From assembly GCF_023159225.1 (NCBI RefSeq), contig NC_063167.1, positions 18,231,360-18,295,359 of the forward strand: a DNA stretch of 64,000 bases, read 5' to 3'. A program made the translations under genes and the position numbers. Source of the DNA: Perognathus longimembris pacificus (Eukaryota; Chordata; Mammalia; Rodentia; Heteromyidae). The notes beneath the pieces were generated by a model that had not been told where the DNA came from, searched no databases, and worked only from the letters and a program-made list of their open reading frames with translations. Below, piece after piece: positions 20,651 to 33,283 of this stretch. The first letter of the stretch is position 1, and every line of letters starts with the position of its first letter.

Positions 20651-23429
20651 ATTCCCAGCCCTCAGCAGAGGCTGCATCTGGATCCTGATGGGTACTGAAA
20701 GATGCCTGCAAACAGGATGCCTGTTGTCACTGCCCAGGGAACTGTATGGGGCGCAAGAGACAGACAGATGTATGAGGACTCTGGCTGCTGCCTGTGGCTG
20801 GAGGCAGTTGGTGATGCAGGGTGCAGGAGCTGTCCATTACATAGGCAGAGGCTATGCAGTGCCCTAGGTGGTATCTCAGTCCTGGACTTAGTCATCTAGG
20901 AGGCCACTGTCAGGAGGGACTTTGGGAACAATATGGGGACAAGTCTCACTAGAGATTGTACAGGGGTAAAGGGAACAACTAGCACCGTGGGCCTGGAAAA
21001 AGCTCTAGATTTGTCCCAAGAATGAAGATAAAATGATGTTGGGACAAGGGTAGTTGCAGCCTCTGGAACAAAGTACAGAGTGGCTTAAGTGCTTGCGTCC
21101 AGCACTGAGCTGGTGCTGGGACATGAAAGTCCTCAGTGCAAGTCCTGACAGCCCTGGCATTAATTACCTCGGTTTGTACCTTGGGCTCATCACTTCCCTC
21201 CCCTGTACCTGAGCCCCACTGTCAATCAAAGGAGAGTTGGACTTAAGGGTCCCCAGGAGTCAGGACTATCTGTGGCTGCCACGTGTGCTTGGGTAGATCA
21301 CTGAACCTCTTTGAGCCTTCATGTCCTAGAAGGCTACTCTAATCCTGAAAAGTAGACAAAATAGCACCCGGCTTTCCTGGCCTATGAGGTACTGTGGAAC
21401 AAAGTCCAGTCTATGGATGGGATGGATAGGATGTCCTACTTGCCTTTAACTGTGCAAGCCTTTGTTGTACATCTACTGTGTGCTTTGCAGAGTCTGAGCT
21501 GCTCTCTCCCTTCAGCTCCTGTGTTTGTATGCACTTGGGACTGCTTTTCACCTCCCTGGGCAGTGGGCCCTGCTGATGAGGTTGTCCTGGCCCCTGTGGC
21601 CTGCACTGGAAGGTGGGGAGCCCTGCTCAGAGGGCACACCTGGTCTCCTGGGAGTGGCGTCCTTGGAGCTGCTCAGAGACCTTAGGCCGAGCTCTCATGG
21701 ATTCCTCGCCGCCTCTGCTGCAAGGCTCAGGAATGCAGGGCTTCATGAATGAAACATCAAACTATTTACCAAGAAAGAGAGGACTCAAAGAAGCTCTGGG
21801 TTTCTGTCTGAGGTTTCTGGTTTCCAGCTGACGTGGCTCCCCTGGATCTGTCTGGATGCCCCCTCTAATCCAGCTTCCTGGCCAGATGAACCCCTCTCCT
21901 TGAGTAGGGGGGGTAATGAGCTCCTCCACCAGTGCTTGCTGCCTTGGCATTGCTGAGTGTGGAGCGGGGGCTCTGGCCACCATGTGTGGGAGCAGCAGAG
22001 GCATGGGGACTGAGCCTTGTCCAGATCCAGGAGTGGGGTTGGGGTGGGCTGGTCAGGTAGCTCTAGGGGCATGGGGCCCTGGGGCAGGATGATTAAACCT
22101 CCCTGTGCAGATTGAGGACTCCCCAAGGCCTTCACAGACCTCCACTTTCTATGAAGGACATCAGTCTGTTCTAGAGGAAACTGAGGACATCAGGGGTACC
22201 CAAGGAAACCCAAGAGAGAATGGGAGACAGGCAGAAGGGTAGGCCAGGCCATATCAACCTTCTGTGCTGTGTGCACATGCACACACACACACACACACAC
22301 ATGCACACATGTGCATGTGCACACATGTTTTCCAGGCTGGCTGCTGGACTCTCCTGTCTCCTTCTTGCTGCTGGACACCAGGCTTTTCTCTGGGTAACCG
22401 CTCAAGCTGGCCAAGTTGGCCTGGCTCCAGGTGTCCATTTCAATCTGGCCGAGGCACAGAAGCAAATGGGAGCTCCCAGTGTGCGGGGAGGAGAGTGGAG
22501 AGCCCAGACTCAGCAGGAGAGGCCAGGCCTCGAGCTGAACCTGGGAGGGGTTGAGTTTCAAAGCCAAAGCATGCAGAATGTTTTACTTTGAAATATTTTC
22601 TTGTTCTTTCTCACTGGCTGGTGCCTCTATCTCTCCCCTCCTCGCTTCCTCCCTCCCTCCCTTCCTCTTTTCCTCCCTTCTTCTTGCCAGGCCTGGGGGA
22701 GGAGGGGGCGTCTACTCACTACCTTCACTGACAACCAGGAAAGCCTCCCTACAGTGAGAAGTGAATTGCCCAAGGCCATAAGTTCATCTCCCACTAAGGG
22801 ACCCAGCCCTTCCCTGCTGCCCCGATTCTCTAAAGTCAGCTTTAAGATAAAGGCCAGTGAGTCCTAGGGAACTGCCTGGGATAAGGAAGGAAGCCAGTCC
22901 CTGTCCATGGTTACTTCCTGACTGAGCTGGTAGCCAGCACCAGGGTGGACCCCTTTCCTGGAGGCCAGAGAAGAGGTTGACATTTGACTTCTTCCCTGGC
23001 CTCAGTTCAGAGCAACTTCCAGTCTCCTGGAGTGGGACCAAACTCCAGAATGTTCTCTGACCCAGAAAGCCCTGGCTGCTCCCTTCATGAAGACCATTAA
23101 TCTTGATGAAAGTGTTAAAGCTGCTCCAGCTGTGGCCCCATTCAGCACAGAACCTGTGTGTCCCTCTGCTGGTGCATTCAGTCTCACTATCTTCCTTCCT
23201 CAGCATGGGACTCAGGACCTGGCTCCTTGTAGGGGCAGCTTCAAGATGGCTCAGGGAAGGGCTGATGGAGGCAGGAGAGGGGAGCAGTCCTTTTCCTCCT
23301 ATGGACCTGCGTCTGGTCACCCCATCTTTCTTTCAGGCTTTCTTATGACTTTATGGAACAAATCCATGATAAATACGGGGAATTGGAGTCAATAAGGCCT
23401 GTCTCATGGAACGCTAGGAGGATCCAAGA
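20651..23429. other. Unique interval, GC-moderate, with small repeats
   Basis: Holds (AC)n with CATG variants at 22268-22330 and a (CCCT/CCTT)n pyrimidine tract at 22635-22690. Weak MIR-like cores lie near 21175-21240, 21285-21365 and 22745-22860. The 178-codon minus-strand frame (22784-23320) and several 90-125-codon frames lack any recognisable domain. Confidence 0.45.
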
Positions 23430-23550
23430 GTTAGTGTGTCTGGTCCAGTTCTGGCTCAGGTGTGACTAGTTCCCTGACCTTCCTTGTGCCTCAGTTACCT
23501 CATCTGTAAAATGGGGACAGTATAGATGGCCTTGAGGTATGATGCTTTGC
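23430..23550 (+). mobile_element. MIR fragment
   Basis: 'gttccctgaccttccttgtg', 'cctcagttacctcatctgta' and 'aaatggggacagtatag' give a clear MIR core. Confidence 0.8.
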
Positions 23551-25435
23551 CTTGTGATCTTTTCAGGTGGCTGGATTTTCCAGGTGGTGACCCCACCCCA
23601 CCATGGAGAAGCATCTGCAGTGTCTTCCTTATAGCTTACTTCCTGTGAGCAGTAAATAGATAAAGCATGGGCATTATTTGAAGTAGCTGTGACACGGTAG
23701 GCATTCAGAAATCAATAGTGTAGTTGTTACTGTTATTATTTGTCTCCATCTTTGGGACCACAGGTTGAACAATGATAGCTCCAGGGAGGAAGAGTTAGAG
23801 CTGCCCAGGACTTGGAGGGGAACATCGCCATCTGGAGGCAGAGACTGGGTTCCTGGCATCTGACTGAGACACACAGATACATTTCATTGCCACTTGAGGA
23901 CCAGAAAGAAGGCAGTGCCAGACAGGGTCCTTGGGGAAAGAAGCAGGAGCCAGGGAGGAGCAGCAGAGGGATAAGGACAATGAGTAGCTGATAGAGAGGA
24001 CTCTCTGGGCCTCCACATCTTCCTTTTGTTCCATGGACAATCCCTCCACTGCTTGGGCAGATCCCAGGTCCTAGAACATATACTGGAAACACACATTAGT
24101 ACCCAGTGTGTCCATCCCATCAAAGGACAAGCTTGAACAGGGTCATGCAGGAAATCATTGTCCAGGCTGGGCTGAGCCATTTTCCTGGATCCTTGACCAG
24201 AGCTCTTTCCTGTTAGAAAGTCAGAAGAAAGCGGGGGGTGGGGGGGTGGGCAGCAGGTCTGTTCCCTAGGGCTCCTTAGGTATCCGTCCCAGGGATCTCC
24301 TGGGAGCTTCCTGCATGAATTGGACCTCATCAGTCAGGTCATCTCCCCAATTCATTGTGAGGATGCTGGGGCCCACAGAGAGGCTGTCTGGCTGGGTGTA
24401 GGTGGTGCAACCTGTGAGCCTGCAGTACAAGGACTTAAGTCAAGAGCGCTTGTCTCTAAGCCCAGCCAGCATCCTTGAGCCGATCTCTCATTTAAAATCT
24501 CACCTAGAGCTTTGGAAGAAAAGCCGATTTTATTACAGCATTTCTGTTGTGCACCAACTATGCCCACATACCTGTCATCTTGTAATTATTCTTGTTCTTC
24601 TTTGTCTCTGTGGGACCTTGTGGCTCCTCCAGGTTCCTCCACCTTCTCCTCCCACTGTCAAATCCCCAGTGCTGGCCACACTGTGGCATAAGGTACCTGC
24701 ATTATTTATTTCCTAATAAAAAGCCAGAGTGGGCAACCCACTGGGAGAGTAAATAGAGATTTACTGTGAGATGATTAAGTGTGAAAACACAGGTTAAGTC
24801 AACATTAGACACGGAGGAGGAGAAGGAGCAGGGGGACAAGGATTAGGAGCTGCTGGGGATGAGGCCATTGTGTTTGCATCTGCACATGTCACTATTGCAT
24901 TCAGATTTGATCAGAGAAGGCTGTGAAGGAGTCCTGGAATCAGTGTGCCCCTCCCCTTCTGCTCTTGGGACCTGAGATGGCACCAGGTGTTTTTGCCTGG
25001 TCCAAATAGGAAGAGCATCCTGATACCAGATGACAGGATTTCCAGTGTGGCTGTTCCCCTGAGAGGGGGAGGGGGACATGGCTGTAGGCAGATCTATTCT
25101 CTAAGGCTCATATTTCTCCCCCAGAGAACTGGTAGTGATGATGGTAATGAGGAAAGATGATGAGAGAAGGCACAACAATAGTGATAGCTAACATTTATTG
25201 AGAGCTTAACTGCACTTCAATATACGTAGAAAAAACAGCATCTCTGAGCCTTCCTCAGGGGAAATTGCCATCTCATTTCCACCATGCAGAGCAAGTGGAT
25301 TTCCCAGCAGGTGCTCAACTCCCCAGAGGTCGAGCAGCCTGGAAGTTTATTTAGCACCAGTGGGCTGATTCCCACGTACCAGCCCCAGGCTGTCAGATCT
25401 CAGCTTCTTCACTCAGGGGCACAGCCACGCCCCTT
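23551..25435. other. Unique interval with a G-quadruplex-prone run
   Basis: Bases 24233-24250 contain G-runs of 6, 7 and 3 separated by single T. Bases 24480-24590 (cgatctctcatttaaaatct, cttgtaattattcttg) are AT-rich and repeat-free. A short L2/MIR-like 'aacatttattgagagcttaa' lies at 25191-25210. Frames up to 148 codons here have no recognisable domain. Confidence 0.45.
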
Positions 25436-25625
25436 CCACCTCCTGCCTATAATCCCAGCACCATGAGGGAGGAAGAAGCAGGAGGATTATGAGTTTGAGG
25501 CCAGTCTGGTCTGTCTCAAACAACTACAAGGTCTGGGGATGTGGCCCACTGGTTGCGTGCTTGTCTAACATGCACAAAGCCCTGGTTCCACCCCCAGCAC
25601 TTAGAGAAAAACAGGCCCCCAAAAA
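25436..25625 (+). mobile_element. Old B1 + ID dimeric SINE
   Basis: B1 half 'cctataatcccagcaccatg ... gtttgaggccagtctgg', then ID half 'ggtctggggatgtggcccac ... catgcacaaagccctgg', then an A-rich end. No Geo half. Confidence 0.75.
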
Positions 25626-25644
25626 GCAGATCCCTTGGCTTCTC

Positions 25645-25732
25645 TCCCAGATTTCCTAATCCAGAATTGTGGATTGGGTTTGGGAATCTGCATTTTAAAC
25701 AGATCTCTTCCTCTCCTGACTCTAGTGATTCT
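25645..25732 (+). mobile_element. MER5-like hAT fragment
   Basis: 'gggtttgggaatctgcattt' and 'taaacagatct ... gactctagtgattc' resemble the MER5 central and 3' part. Confidence 0.6.
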
Positions 25733-26986
25733 TCAGCGGCTTAACAACCATACCAGGACCAGGAGGAGATGAAATGGATGCTGTGCTGTGACAGAGCTTA
25801 GGCTCTGGACAAAAGCATGCAGCAAACAAGCATCAGGGACCTGAGTCCATCCATTGTGTGGCCTGGCCTGCTCTCTGCTTTCCTCTGTCCTGCAGAGATT
25901 CTGGTCCCCACACGGCACAGCTGGCAGGGTGGGTAAGAGTGTGAAGGCGACAGCAGGAACACCAGAGTCCTCTGCCCCAACTTGATGTGACTTGACTCAG
26001 TATCTGAGCCTCATTTCATGTGTCCTTATGGCAGAGTTTGTAATCCTGGTTACAGGGGATTCTAGGGGACATGAAAACCACCAACCCCCTCCTTGCATAG
26101 ATGTAAGCTATGCATTTCATCTGTTCTTGATTCTGAAAGCTCCTGGGTCTTCTGATGGTTCTTGCTCCATTTGCCAGGCTCTTTGTCTCTCAATCTTTCC
26201 AGTCCTGTGGCAGCTGGATGAAGAACTGACCCCACCACTGGGCCAGGCCTGAATCCTGGGCCAAGTGCAGCTAGTGGTGTCTGATGTCATCATGGTGAGT
26301 GACATCCAAGGAGCAGCAGGTAGCCTTCTTTCCCACCTGGGTCTCCCCCCCTCCCCAAGTATCACAGGTGCAAATCTGGCCCTTCCTCCTTCTCCAGCCA
26401 ACCCCTTCTCAGCCTGACCCCAGATTAGACAAGTTGAGGAAGCAGTGCGTTGTCCTCTCACAATCTTTGCTCTCTGGGCCGCCAAGCATGGAGTATCATT
26501 ATTCATTAGCTGTGTCAGGACCCCAATGCTGCTATGGATTGGTTGCAGGAAAGGTGACTGAAGGGGTATCCTTACTTTCTGAAAGGTGGTGATCTTTGGA
26601 AGGACAAAGAAGAAACAGCTCAGAGTCCACAGATGGACAAGTATTCTAGGTATATTGGCAGCCAACTGTCCTGGAGCTGTTCCCATCCTGGCCTGCCTCC
26701 GTTGATCCTCAGTGTCCTCAACACAGCCTGGAACAACAGGTTCCTTGCCCCGCCATGCTCCTCCAATCTAGGACCAGGCTTAGTCAGCCAGCTGCTGGAC
26801 TCTCCACCTGCGTAGGTAGAGTATCTCTGGTTTTGAGGAATCAATAGTTGATGACCAATTTTCATCTCATTTCTATGTCATCAGAGGAGAAGATGCCGGG
26901 TTCTGGAGTAGAGTGCCCTGAAATCTAACATGGGGTGCTCCAGGATCCAACTTGGGGCAATCTCTAGGGGAGATACTTCTTTTCTT
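25733..26986. other. Unique interval, nothing recognised
   Basis: Includes the longest open frame in the window (189 codons, minus strand, 26117-26686). Its predicted product has no recognisable domain and no splice or promoter context, and I regard it as chance. Confidence 0.45.
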
Positions 26987-27118
26987 CCCCTCCCTCCCTC
27001 CCTCCCTCCCCCCCTCCCTCCCTCCCTCCCCCCTCCCTCCCTCCCTCCCTTCCTTCCTCTCTCCTTCCCTCTTTCCCTCCCTCCCTCCCTCCTTCCTTCC
27101 TTCCTTTCTTCTTTGCTT
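26987..27118. repeat. (CCCT)n/(CCTT)n microsatellite
   Basis: About 130-base pyrimidine tract at the tail end of an antisense B1. It probably expanded from the reversed A-rich tail. Confidence 0.95.
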
Positions 27119-27145
27119 CTTCCTTCATTGTTCTTTCATTTGTTC

Positions 27146-27245
27146 TGAGAAGGTCATGCTAGTCCAGCCCAGGCTAACTTTGAACTCTTGTTCTTCCTGC
27201 CTCTGTCTCCTGAGAGCTGGGTGACAGGCCAGCATCATTAAGCCT
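27146..27245 (-). mobile_element. B1-like SINE fragment
   Basis: 'tctgagaaggtcatgctagt', 'ccagcccaggctaactttga' and 'ctgtctcctgagagctggg' mark an antisense B1. Confidence 0.65.
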
Positions 27246-28167
27246 GGATTGAGCTGCTCTTCTCTTATGAATCACCTTAGGCAATGCTTCTGTTCAAGAA
27301 GGCTGTGGGAGAAAGTGCTGGAACTTTAAATTAGGCCATGGAGGCTACGTGTTATCATCCCCACTACCTTGTCCTCTCTGTGTGGCCTCATCCTACATGC
27401 CACCAGTCTGATCTTCAGTTTTCTTATCCTCCAGGTAGGAACAGCAAGGCCCACTTTGTGGGGCTAGGGTAGGGCATAATGAGAACATGGCCTCAGAGCT
27501 TTCAGCCCATGGTGAATTCATGGAGAATTCATGAGATAGATGTAGCTGGACAGCCTGTTTCAAATTACAGGTTGACAGTCTGAGGCTGAGGCCACCCCAG
27601 GGTCCCCCAGAGTCCTTTGGATGGGAACAGTTGGGTTTATTCACAAAAGGGCCAGCTACTAGGCTTCAAAGGTGCAGGCAATGCATGCCTTCCTGGAAAA
27701 TTCCTGGTCTGGGTACCACTCTTGGAGCTGACCTAGGGTGAATCAGGCACACTAGGCCTATTTGCCATTATTTGGTAGGAGTGAGGGATAGGGGTGGGGG
27801 AGGAACATGTGGCTTGATGAAAAAAAATCCACAAACCACCCAGTGGGCTGTCTCCAGTATTGTTTCCTTGAGGGCGATTGTGTAGAAGGCAATGAAACTA
27901 TAAGGAAGACAGCAGTAGAGACCACACCCTACCTTAGAGATGAACCACTGAAGCCCCTCACCTGTGACTATGAATCACACTCTGCCCATCTGGCTGGCAT
28001 CTCAGTTGGGCACAGATACAGAGACTATCTGGACTGTCCCTGGCTTAGTGGCAAAGAGATCCCTTCTAAATTCCCTGGTGTGGGGCCAGAGGCATCTCAA
28101 GGAAGTGAAACGAACAAACAAAAAACCCAAAACAGAGAAGAAAGCTTTTATGACTTAAGCTTAACCC
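27246..28167. other. Unique interval, nothing recognised
   Basis: The 178-codon plus frame 27807-28343 ends inside the next SINE and has no recognisable domain. Confidence 0.45.
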
Positions 28168-28410
28168 ATTTTTTTTTCTTTTTTCTTTGTCGTGGGGCTC
28201 AAACTCAGGGACTGGGTACTGTCCCTGAGCTCCTTTGCTCAAGGCTAATGCTCTACCACTTTGGAGCCACAGTTCTACTTCCTGTTTTCTGGTGGATAGT
28301 TGGAAATAGGAGTCTTGGGCTTCCCTGCCCAGGCTGGTTTTGAGCCGTGATCCTCAGATCTTAGCCTCTTGAGTAGTTAGAATTACATGTGTGAGCCACC
28401 AGCACCCGGC
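28168..28410 (-). mobile_element. B1-like + Geo SINE
   Basis: T-rich start (reversed tail), Geo half 'gtggggctcaaactcaggga', B1 half ending 'gtgtgagccaccagcacccg'. Both halves complete. Confidence 0.9.
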
Positions 28411-28411
28411 A

Positions 28412-29200
28412 AGTGTTTTTATATATGACACCAAAAGTATGATCCATAAAATGAAACAAAACATTGTTAAATTATACTTCAAATAAAAAATTGCTGTACA
28501 AAAAAGCACTATGTAGAGAACAAGAAGATTTTTATCCTGTAGAGTGGGATGAAATAAATAAAAATGTCTGAAATAAAATCAAATATCTGAAATTATACAG
28601 CAGATTAAAGAGAATGGTGTCTTGAATAGATGAAGAACTCTCAAGACTCAGCAGCAAGAAGAGGTAATTAGAAGACAGAGAAAAGATGCTAAAGGTACCA
28701 ACGATAGTGTATGAGTGCTAAAGCAGCCCAGGGACAGATGGTCCATACCATTAGCCTTTAGGGAAATGCAAATTAAAGCCTCAATGAGATCCCACGACAC
28801 TTGTATTAGAATGGCTAAAATAAAAACCACTGACAATAACAAGTGCCATCAAGGATGGGGAGAATCTTGTGAGGATATAGGGAGAACTACATCCTCATGG
28901 GCTAGTCTCTCTGGAAAACGTTTCATAGTTCCTTAGGAAGTGCTGCAAGTACCTCTTATAGGCCCAGCAATCCCATTCTTGGATGGGAGTGCTTGTGGAA
29001 GATCCATTTCTAACCACTGAAATTAACCCAAGAGTCCTGGAACACAAATGTTTGTTTCAATGCATCAACAAAAATCTATTCATGTATTAACTTAGAGGAA
29101 TCTTGAAGGCAGTATGTGGAGAAAAAGAGTCCGTTTCAAAACATTACTTGCTTAAGGTTCCCTTTACAGAATATTCCTGGAAAAATAACTACTGTGGTGA
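28412..29200 (+). mobile_element. L1 ORF2 3'-end fragment (old, decayed)
   Basis: Sense match to the end of L1 ORF2: 'tttagggaaatgcaaattaa', 'tagaatggctaaaataaaaa', 'actgacaataacaagtgcca', 'ccagcaatcccattcttgg' and 'gaattaacccaagagtcctgg'-like positions in order. The frame is broken by many stops. 5'-truncated, no functional domain. Confidence 0.85.
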
Positions 29201-29202
29201 CA

Positions 29203-29445
29203 TGGTGGGGTGTGAGGGTGCATACCTGTAATCCCAGCTACTTAGGAGGTGGAGAGAGGAGGACCACCGTTGGAGGTCAGCCTGGGCAAAGGTTAGGAAG
29301 ACTCCATCTGAAACAAACCAATCAACCAACAACAAACGCAGAAGGATTGGGGGCGTGGCTCAAGCGGCAGAGCACTTGCCTTTGGCAAACTTGATGTACT
29401 GAGTTCAATTGCCAGTGCTGCCCAAAACAGGACAAGAAAACTATA
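29203..29445 (+). mobile_element. Old B1 + ID dimeric SINE
   Basis: B1 half 'gtgcatacctgtaatcccag ... gtcagcctgggcaaagg', CAA-rich linker, then ID half 'gggcgtggctcaagcggcag ... tgagttcaattgccag'. It sits at the 3' end of the L1 fragment. Confidence 0.8.
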
Positions 29446-29516
29446 GAGGCAGAAGTTTGGGGTGGAGTGGGTATGAGTAGGAAGGCATAGCAGGAAGAAA
29501 CTTACTTGAGTAATGA

Positions 29517-29633
29517 TTTTTTTTTTCCTTTTTGGTCTTGCTGTATAACCCAGGCAGGCCTTGAACTCTTGGTCTTTCTGCCTGTGCCACCTGAGTTCTG
29601 GGATTACAGGTGTGTACCACCATACCCAGCTTA
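29517..29633 (-). mobile_element. B1 SINE, antisense
   Basis: 'tcttgctgtataacccaggc', 'aggccttgaactcttggtc' and 'gattacaggtgtgtaccacc' after a T-run. Confidence 0.85.
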
Positions 29634-30324
29634 TGGAATTATTTTGTGTTCTCACTTTGGTGGTTACACAAATGTAGACGTGTTGAAATTCATAGAACTG
29701 GGCACTCTGGAAAGTAAATTTTATTGTATAACATAAAATACATACTCTGCCTGGGAGCACTGAACTAAAGAGAGAGGCAGTGCTGTGACTCAAAGGCAGG
29801 TCCAGCTGCTACCAAAATCCCACCATTTAACCACTGCATAGCAAGGCCCCTCTAGCTCAGCCCTCCTTTTTCTTGGTTCTAGAATTTTCCAGTCATGGGG
29901 CATCAGTAATACATTGGAGCAGAGCCAAGGGGCAATGCCACAGGGCGAAGGGACAGCCCTGTTCCCGAGGTCCTGCATCTTCCTACATAACAACTGTGGT
30001 GAAATTGTGCTATCAAGGCCTTAGGACCTGTGGGGTTTGACCAGTGGATCTGGCCTCTGGGATTGTCCTTTCAAACTCTCCTGGTGGCTGGGAGGAAAAG
30101 CTGGCACAGCCCCTGCAAGATGATTTGACTTCATATACTAAGAACATGGACTTTCCCGGCAAGAGTCAGATTACCCTAAGTTCCCAGCAGCCGGCTCCTT
30201 CTGAGGAGCATCTCCCTGAAGCGGTGACCCTGGGGAGGGGGGCTTGTTCTGGTGCCTTTGGTGCTCATTAACATTGTTGTGCTGAGCAGAGGTGCACAGA
30301 CTTACCTGGGAGCCTTCTGAGGGG
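29634..30324. other. Unique interval, nothing recognised
   Basis: No repeat or coding feature supported. Confidence 0.45.
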
Positions 30325-30440
30325 AGGGTAATCAGTCCCAAGAACAGATGAGAAAACTGAGGCTCAAAAAAGGGAGGTGACTGGGTCAAGATGGTTCCCA
30401 AAGCAGAGGAATGGAGCCAGGATTTGACACATATTCATTG
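30325..30440 (-). mobile_element. MIR fragment, antisense
   Basis: 'acagatgagaaaactgaggc' and 'gaatggagccaggatttgac' are strong antisense MIR markers. Confidence 0.8.
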
Positions 30441-30559
30441 GATTGGGGAGGGGAGCTGGGCTTAAATGGACATGGGGGCTATCCAGTGGGGTACTGGACA
30501 TCTGTTAGACAAATTGGGGAGGAGGGTGGAGGAAAGAAGAGAACTCACTTTGTTTAGTG

Positions 30560-30790
30560 TTTACCATGTCATGGTTCAGTCATCACCTCCTCAGGGAAGC
30601 CCTCCCTGAGTGCCTTGTCCAAAATGCCTTGTGCCACTATCACTTTCTGGGCCATGTGTCTTCCTGACACACATGTCACCACGCCACAGCACCTGACATC
30701 ACATGGCCCTGTTTCCCTGACTCTGAAATCCACCAGGCTCCTTTTGTCCTGAGGGCTTGGCTCAGAGTTGGTGTTTGATGAATGTTAGAA
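30560..30790 (+). mobile_element. L2 3'-end fragment
   Basis: 'tcatcacctcctcagggaag' and 'ccctccctgagtgcc' start the classic L2 3' segment, and 'ggtgtttgatgaatgtt' ends it. Confidence 0.75.
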
Positions 30791-30839
30791 AACAAAGGGC
30801 AAATGAACCAGGAACATCCCTACCTCATCTCATTGCTCT

Positions 30840-30960
30840 CCAGGTAACTTCTACTATCCAATTTTGCTGGTGAGGAAAGTGAGGCTAGATAAGTAATTTG
30901 ATTTGCCATGTCTACCTCTGCATTCCTGGAGACAGGATTCAAACTCTCAAACCAGGCCTC
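30840..30960 (-). mobile_element. MIR fragment, antisense
   Basis: 'tgctggtgaggaaagtgagg' and 'ggagacaggattcaaactc' follow antisense MIR order. Confidence 0.65.
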
Positions 30961-33039
30961 TTTCCTCTCCATTTCTATATCAGACCCACCACATTAGGGG
31001 GAGACCCAGCACGAGTGCATCTTTGGGCTTGATGTCTTAATGCACCTGGCTTTGGGCCTCCCTTGCTCCTTGCCAAAGGATGCAGAAGCTCCATCTGTCT
31101 GTCTGCCCTCTGGGCTGTTCTCCTCCTAATCCTCCTCCAGCAGCCAGAGAGGATTTGAGTCTCACAGGATCGTGCCATTCTGCTGATTAAAACTACTGAT
31201 AACCCGCTGTCACTCTCCATCCACGGGGCTGGCCCTGGCCCAGCTCACAGAGGTTCAGATTGCAGAGCTCAGCCTCCCCCCGGAGGAAGCCCCCCATAGC
31301 TTTGGCCTTTTGGATGGGGCCTTTGGATTCATGTCCTGTGTTTCTCTGCTCAGATTGCTTCTCTGCCCACTCCCATGAGTATGTGGACCTAGGAGGAAGG
31401 GTGTGTTGGTTCTCTCCAGCCCCAGATTCTTGGCTCCAAGCATAGGGCTGAGCACACACAGTAGGAGTGCAGTAAATCTCTTGGCTACGAAGGTGGGCCA
31501 GAGGTGAGTGAAAATGCAGTAAGCTCATTCATCATTCCTTCCCTAGGGGCCAAGGGAAGCAGGCCCTGGGGAAGAGGAGCTACACAGCATCCTGAAGCTC
31601 ATTTGATTTAATTTTCATGATTGTTTAGATCTTTTTTCTTGCTCGACAACTATGGATTGGGAGATAATCTGCAGATCAATCTTTTTCTCCCCAAGTTCAC
31701 CCAGGCCCCCTGCTTGGCTTCATTGACTGTGTCTGTGGGAGGGGACAGGCCATTCTCACTATGCAGTTGGTGGTGATGGATAGTTTTCAGGATGGAGATC
31801 TGGGGGTTCTCCCCTGGCCTGGTGGGAGCTCAGAGGAAGCTTGGGCATCCCAAAAGGGGAGTGGCAAATGTTTGGAAGGTCTCAGGCACCAGACAAGGAA
31901 GACAATGCACCTGTCCCCTGGGCTGCATTTATGTCCCTTCAGGATCCGAGCAGCTCCTCAGAGGCCTTCTGCCTTTTCTTTGTTATGGAGCCCCATGAGT
32001 AGAGCCTGGGCTGGTGTGAGCGCCCAGATGCAGGTGGGCAGTTTCAGATACAGATAGACATAGACTGTAGTTGGGAACTTATTGGCATTACCCCTATCCT
32101 GCCCATTTTGGGCACAGATCCCTCTGATGTTGGGATGGGAAGTGGTACTGGCAGTATAGGCATCGAATCCATCCTCTAGTAGCTGGAGTGGGTCAGAGGG
32201 TCACCTAAATGGAGAAGGGGGGTGAAGGCAGTGGAATAAAAGGTGCAGGAGGGAGCTGGTCAGTGTGAGGTCAGGCCCCACCAGAGCGAGCACAGTGATG
32301 GCACTTGCATGCATGGGCCCTGCTGGGTCTACTTTGTGTGAGTCAAATTTACTTATTGAACACTGTGGGGTAGGAATCAATGATGTACCCACCATATAGA
32401 TAACAACAGAGGGGCTGGGGATGCTGCCCATGTGCTCAAGGTCATCAAGGTCATCCAGGCATCTAGTTCCAAGCCTGTGCTGCCCTTGAGGATGAGCCTG
32501 ACTTTCAGAAATGCCTAGTTTTCTGGGAGAAATTAGAAGTCTGGATTTCTATGATGTTCACAGGCTTGTATGATATGATGGGTGTCAATTTCCAGCTGGG
32601 AACAGGATTGTGCTCCATGCTCCCTATCTGGAGCCTGGCGGGGGGCGGGGATGGAGAAAGTTCCAGGTTTCTGATCCAAGAACCACAAAGAACTGGGAGG
32701 CAACCAGATTCATGCTCAAATGTATAAAATTTGGATTTCCCTTCTGTGAGCCTCAGTTTCCCCACATGCAGGCCCTGTGAATAGCAGAGGAGATTACAGT
32801 GTACACCTGGCAAGTACTGGACTAACCCGGAGCCAGGTTTTGTTTCTTGTCAAGTGTGGTTTAGAGTCCAGTTCAGATGAAGTCTCCTCTATAAGGTTTA
32901 CCTGGGGCCATCTCGAAGAGCTTATCAGGCTTTGAAGCCTGGTTCAGTTTTCAAAGGCTTGGCAGCACCATTGGACATGCCTCATGTGTGTGCCTTCCAG
33001 GACATACTGCAGCGTAACCCAGTTCTCAAAGTCTTCCTG
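30961..33039. other. Unique interval with weak old-repeat traces
   Basis: Bases 31585-31715 are AT-rich and repeat-free (atttgatttaattttcatga, gagataatctgcagatcaat), a possible conserved element. MIR-like cores lie near 31440-31480 and 32735-32800, and L2-like sequence near 32340-32405. A G-rich run ggcggggggcgggg is at about 32638-32651. No exon supported. Confidence 0.45.
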
Positions 33040-33283
33040 CTAGTTTGTTTGTTTGCTTGCTTACATATTTATTTATTTAGTGCTGGTACTGGAGCTTGAA
33101 CTCAAAGCCTGGGCACTGTCCCTTAGCTTTCTCACTGAAGGCTGGTGCTCTACCACACCTCAAATGTAGTTAATTAGGGATAAGAGTCTCACAGTCTTTC
33201 CTGTCTGGGCTGTCTTGGAACTGTGATCCTCAGTCTCAGTCTCCTGAATAAGTAGGTGTGAGATACTGGTGCCTAACTAACCC
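33040..33283 (-). mobile_element. B1-like + Geo SINE
   Basis: TTTG/TTTA-rich start, Geo half 'ctggtactggagcttgaact', B1 half to 'gtgagatactggtgcctaac'. Moderately diverged. Confidence 0.85.

Noticed and set aside
22784..23320. 178-codon minus-strand open frame
   Set aside because: No recognisable motif, and other frames of similar length overlap it on both strands. Treated as chance.
26117..26686. 189-codon minus-strand open frame, longest in the window
   Set aside because: No recognisable domain, low-complexity Gly/Arg/Ser composition, no splice or promoter context. Length is within chance for 64 kb at this base composition.
27807..28343. 178-codon plus-strand open frame
   Set aside because: Its last third is translated from an antisense B1+Geo SINE and the first part has no recognisable domain.
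28412..29200. Intact L1 ORF2 coding region
   Set aside because: Only the 3' end is present, with many in-frame stops. It is a dead fragment.
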